Assembly (NCBI RefSeq): GCF_000620505.1
Contig: NZ_JIBC01000015.1
Coordinates: 1 to 64,000, forward strand
Direction of reading: 5' to 3'
Source of the DNA: Sulfitobacter sp. 20_GPM-1509m
GTDB taxonomy: Bacteria > Pseudomonadota > Alphaproteobacteria > Rhodobacterales > Rhodobacteraceae
Length of the DNA: 64,000 bases
The notes below the pieces were generated by a model. The model was not told the origin of the DNA, made no database searches, and saw only the letters and a program-made list of their open reading frames with translations. Numbering within the stretch: the first letter of the stretch is position 1; each line of letters begins with the position of its first letter. Of the stretch, positions 62,600 to 64,000 are shown in pieces. A program made the position numbers and the translations under genes.

Positions 62600-63883
62600 A
62601 TGCGTCTGATATTGCTAGTTATTTTAATATGTATGGCGGCAGTGCCCCGCCTTGCCACGGCCCAGATGGCCCCACAGGCCGCGGCCCATGTGCTGAACGC
62701 CACCCTGATGCTGCGCAGCGCCGACGGGCGGGACCGTTTCCTTGGCTCGGGCTTTGTCTTTGGCCGCAATGACCGCGCGGTGACCAACGCCCATGTGGTC
62801 GGCAAGGCCGCGCAGGTGGTGGTCGTGACCCAAGGCGGCGCGCGCATCGACGCGACGGTAATCGCCGTGGACCAACAGCGCGATCTGGCCGTCCTGCAAC
62901 TGGCCACGCCGCACGATGCGGTGTTGCAGCCTGCGTCCGGCGTTGCGGTCGGGCAGGGGGTCTTCGCCACCGGCGCCCCGCTTGAGGCGGCGTTTACCCT
63001 GACGCAGGGGATCGTGTCGGCGCTGTCCCGCCAGATCGACCCGACGCAGCCCATCGGCTATCTGCAACATTCCGCAGCCGTCAACCCGGGCAGCAGCGGC
63101 GGGCCATTGGTGGATGCGGCGGGCGACGTTCTGGGCATAAACACCCGTATCAGTGACGGTTCGCGGTTCTTTGTCGGCATCGCTTACGCCGTGCCGGTCG
63201 CAGACGTAAGCGACTTTGTGGCACACGGTGCGCTGCCCGAACATCCGCCGCTGGGCGTGCAACTGCGCCCGCTGGTCCCCCGGATCAAGGCGGCCTTGGG
63301 CTATGACGGCACCGGCGCGCTGGTGGAACAGGTGCAGCCCGACACGCCCGCCGATCTGGCAGGGGTGCAGGCGGGCGATATTCTGACCATGGTGGACGAT
63401 CATGCGATCACCACGCCGGGCGATCTGGCCTTTGCGCTGGCGCAGGGGGGCGCGGAAGTGCGGCTGCGCGTGCAGCGGGGAAATCAGGCTCTAACGTTGG
63501 AGGTTTCGCGTGTCGCGGTCCAATCCGACATCACCCCCGCCACCCCGCAACAGGTCCAGCGCCGCGATCAGTACAAGCTGACCGACATGGGGCTGATCCT
63601 GGACGCGGACGGGACCATTCGCGCCGTGGTCAATCAGGGCGCGGGGTTCTTTGCGGGTCTCACGGGGGGCGACCGGATTGTCGCGATCAACGGCACCGCC
63701 ATTGCCGATCTGCCCGACGGTTGGACCCGCAATTATACCTTTGACAGCGCGGTCTTGCTGCGCATCTCATTGCCGGACGGGGCGACGCGGCATTACCTGC
63801 TGGACCCCTGGGAGGACGGCCCGGCGCTGCGTCTGGCCAGCGGTGCCAACGTGCTGGACAAGGAGGTGGTCAGCTTTGACTGA
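62600..63883 (+). CDS. Exported trypsin-like serine protease with PDZ domains
   Basis: HtrA-like protein of 427 residues. The signal peptide is MRLILLVILICMAAVPRLATA. The protease domain has catalytic H65 (TNAHVVG), D95 (QRDLAVLQ) and S166 (NPGSSGG). One PDZ domain is clear at about 225-300 (VEQVQPDTPADLAGVQAGDILTMVDD), and a second, degenerate one follows (VVNQGAGFFAGLTGGDRIVAING). The ATG at 62600 gives the signal peptide. A GTG at 62576 is possible. It faces the caspase operon across 157 bp and overlaps the response regulator gene. Confidence 0.87.
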   Translation: MRLILLVILICMAAVPRLATAQMAPQAAAHVLNATLMLRSADGRDRFLGSGFVFGRNDRAVTNAHVVGKAAQVVVVTQGGARIDATVIAVDQQRDLAVLQLATPHDAVLQPASGVAVGQGVFATGAPLEAAFTLTQGIVSALSRQIDPTQPIGYLQHSAAVNPGSSGGPLVDAAGDVLGINTRISDGSRFFVGIAYAVPVADVSDFVAHGALPEHPPLGVQLRPLVPRIKAALGYDGTGALVEQVQPDTPADLAGVQAGDILTMVDDHAITTPGDLAFALAQGGAEVRLRVQRGNQALTLEVSRVAVQSDITPATPQQVQRRDQYKLTDMGLILDADGTIRAVVNQGAGFFAGLTGGDRIVAINGTAIADLPDGWTRNYTFDSAVLLRISLPDGATRHYLLDPWEDGPALRLASGANVLDKEVVSFD

Positions 63884-64000
63884 GGCAGGCAGAATATTGA
63901 TCGTCGAGGACGACGCCGACATGGCCCGCGCATTGGCCGAGGCATGCAGCGAACTGGGCTATTGCCCTGTGTTAGAGACAACATGCGCCGCAGGATTGGC
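63876..64000 (+). CDS. Response regulator receiver domain, 3' end outside window
   Basis: A TTG start at 63876 follows AAGGAGG nine bases upstream, inside the end of the protease gene, and overlaps that gene by eight bases. The visible 41 residues begin RILIVEDDADMARALAEACSELGY, a receiver-domain N-terminus with its acidic pocket (EDD). The output domain is beyond the window. Coupling to an exported protease suggests that the regulator responds to envelope state or controls these protease genes. Confidence 0.8.
   Translation, partial: MTEAGRILIVEDDADMARALAEACSELGYCPVLETTCAAGL

Noticed and set aside
1-64000. CRISPR arrays, tRNA or rRNA genes, prophage
   Set aside because: I looked for regularly spaced repeats with unique spacers, cloverleaf ends and phage genes and saw none. 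The only regular repeats are the iterons and the 26-27-bp array at 24918.

Overview
The window is GC-rich DNA from an alphaproteobacterium, most likely a Rhodobacterales (Roseobacter-group) species. It lies on an extrachromosomal replicon (plasmid or chromid). A complete replication and partition module sits at 55.8-59.7 kb: a Rep_3-type initiator, an origin with iterons, ParA, ParB and two parS-like palindromes. The gene content is that of a heterotrophic marine or soil bacterium living on sugars, sugar acids and hydroxyacids. I worked from the sequence alone. Family names come from recognisable motifs and remembered family features, not from database searches.

Layout. 0-0.7 kb: end of a DUF5071 gene and a structured repeat. 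0.7-1.9 kb: ECF41-type sigma factor with a small monooxygenase-like partner. 2.0-10.6 kb: L-arabinose/D-galactose import (gbpR-chvE-gguAB) and non-phosphorylative breakdown (sugar dehydrogenase, aldonate dehydratase, 2-keto-3-deoxy acid dehydratase). 10.7-13.2 kb: rmlCBA for dTDP-sugar synthesis, without rmlD. 13.5 kb: exported PRC-barrel protein. 14.3-24.9 kb: a sugar-acid locus with a nickel-pincer racemase/epimerase (larA), its cofactor gene larC, a UxaA-type dehydratase, a GntR regulator, a DapA-family enzyme, an IlvD-family dehydratase, an alpha-ketoglutaric semialdehyde dehydrogenase and a 2-hydroxyacid dehydrogenase. 25-28.5 kb: Bcr/CflA exporter and a repeat-bounded islet with an alpha/beta hydrolase and a DUF4265 gene. 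28.6-35.1 kb: six overlapping genes behind a Zur-like box (COG0523 GTPase, DUF6525 protein, NikABCDE/Dpp-like ABC transporter). 35.1-45.4 kb: a second Lar locus (gntR-larE-larB-gntR-NIPSNAP) divergent from a TRAP-TAXI transporter, a TPP enzyme, a FAD-linked hydroxyacid dehydrogenase and a GST. 45.8-48.4 kb: GAF-Fis regulator and an ExaC-like aldehyde dehydrogenase. 48.5-49.0 kb: toxin-antitoxin pair. 49.4-51.6 kb: pcaIJ and an IclR regulator. 52.3-55.3 kb: exported CHAT protease and a helical partner. 55.4-59.7 kb: GFA-like gene and the replicon module. 59.7-64 kb: exported caspase-like protein and partner, divergent from a trypsin-PDZ protease coupled to a response regulator.

How the parts may fit. 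The arabinose pathway and the 14-25 kb sugar-acid locus both appear to feed 2-oxoglutarate semialdehyde to the one semialdehyde dehydrogenase seen here. The nickel-pincer nucleotide genes are split: larC and larA in one locus, larB and larE about 20 kb away in another. Each locus has its own GntR regulator and candidate operators. Together they make a complete LarABCE set dedicated to hydroxy or sugar acids. This is the strongest candidate here for an undescribed metabolic system.

The most unusual non-coding signal is a family of long structured repeats (eight copies of two subfamilies, plus a third 52-bp repeat). Base pairing is kept while sequence changes, and extra hairpins are inserted into individual copies at or near the arms. 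They cluster around accessory genes. I saw no tRNA, rRNA, CRISPR array, transposase or integrase.
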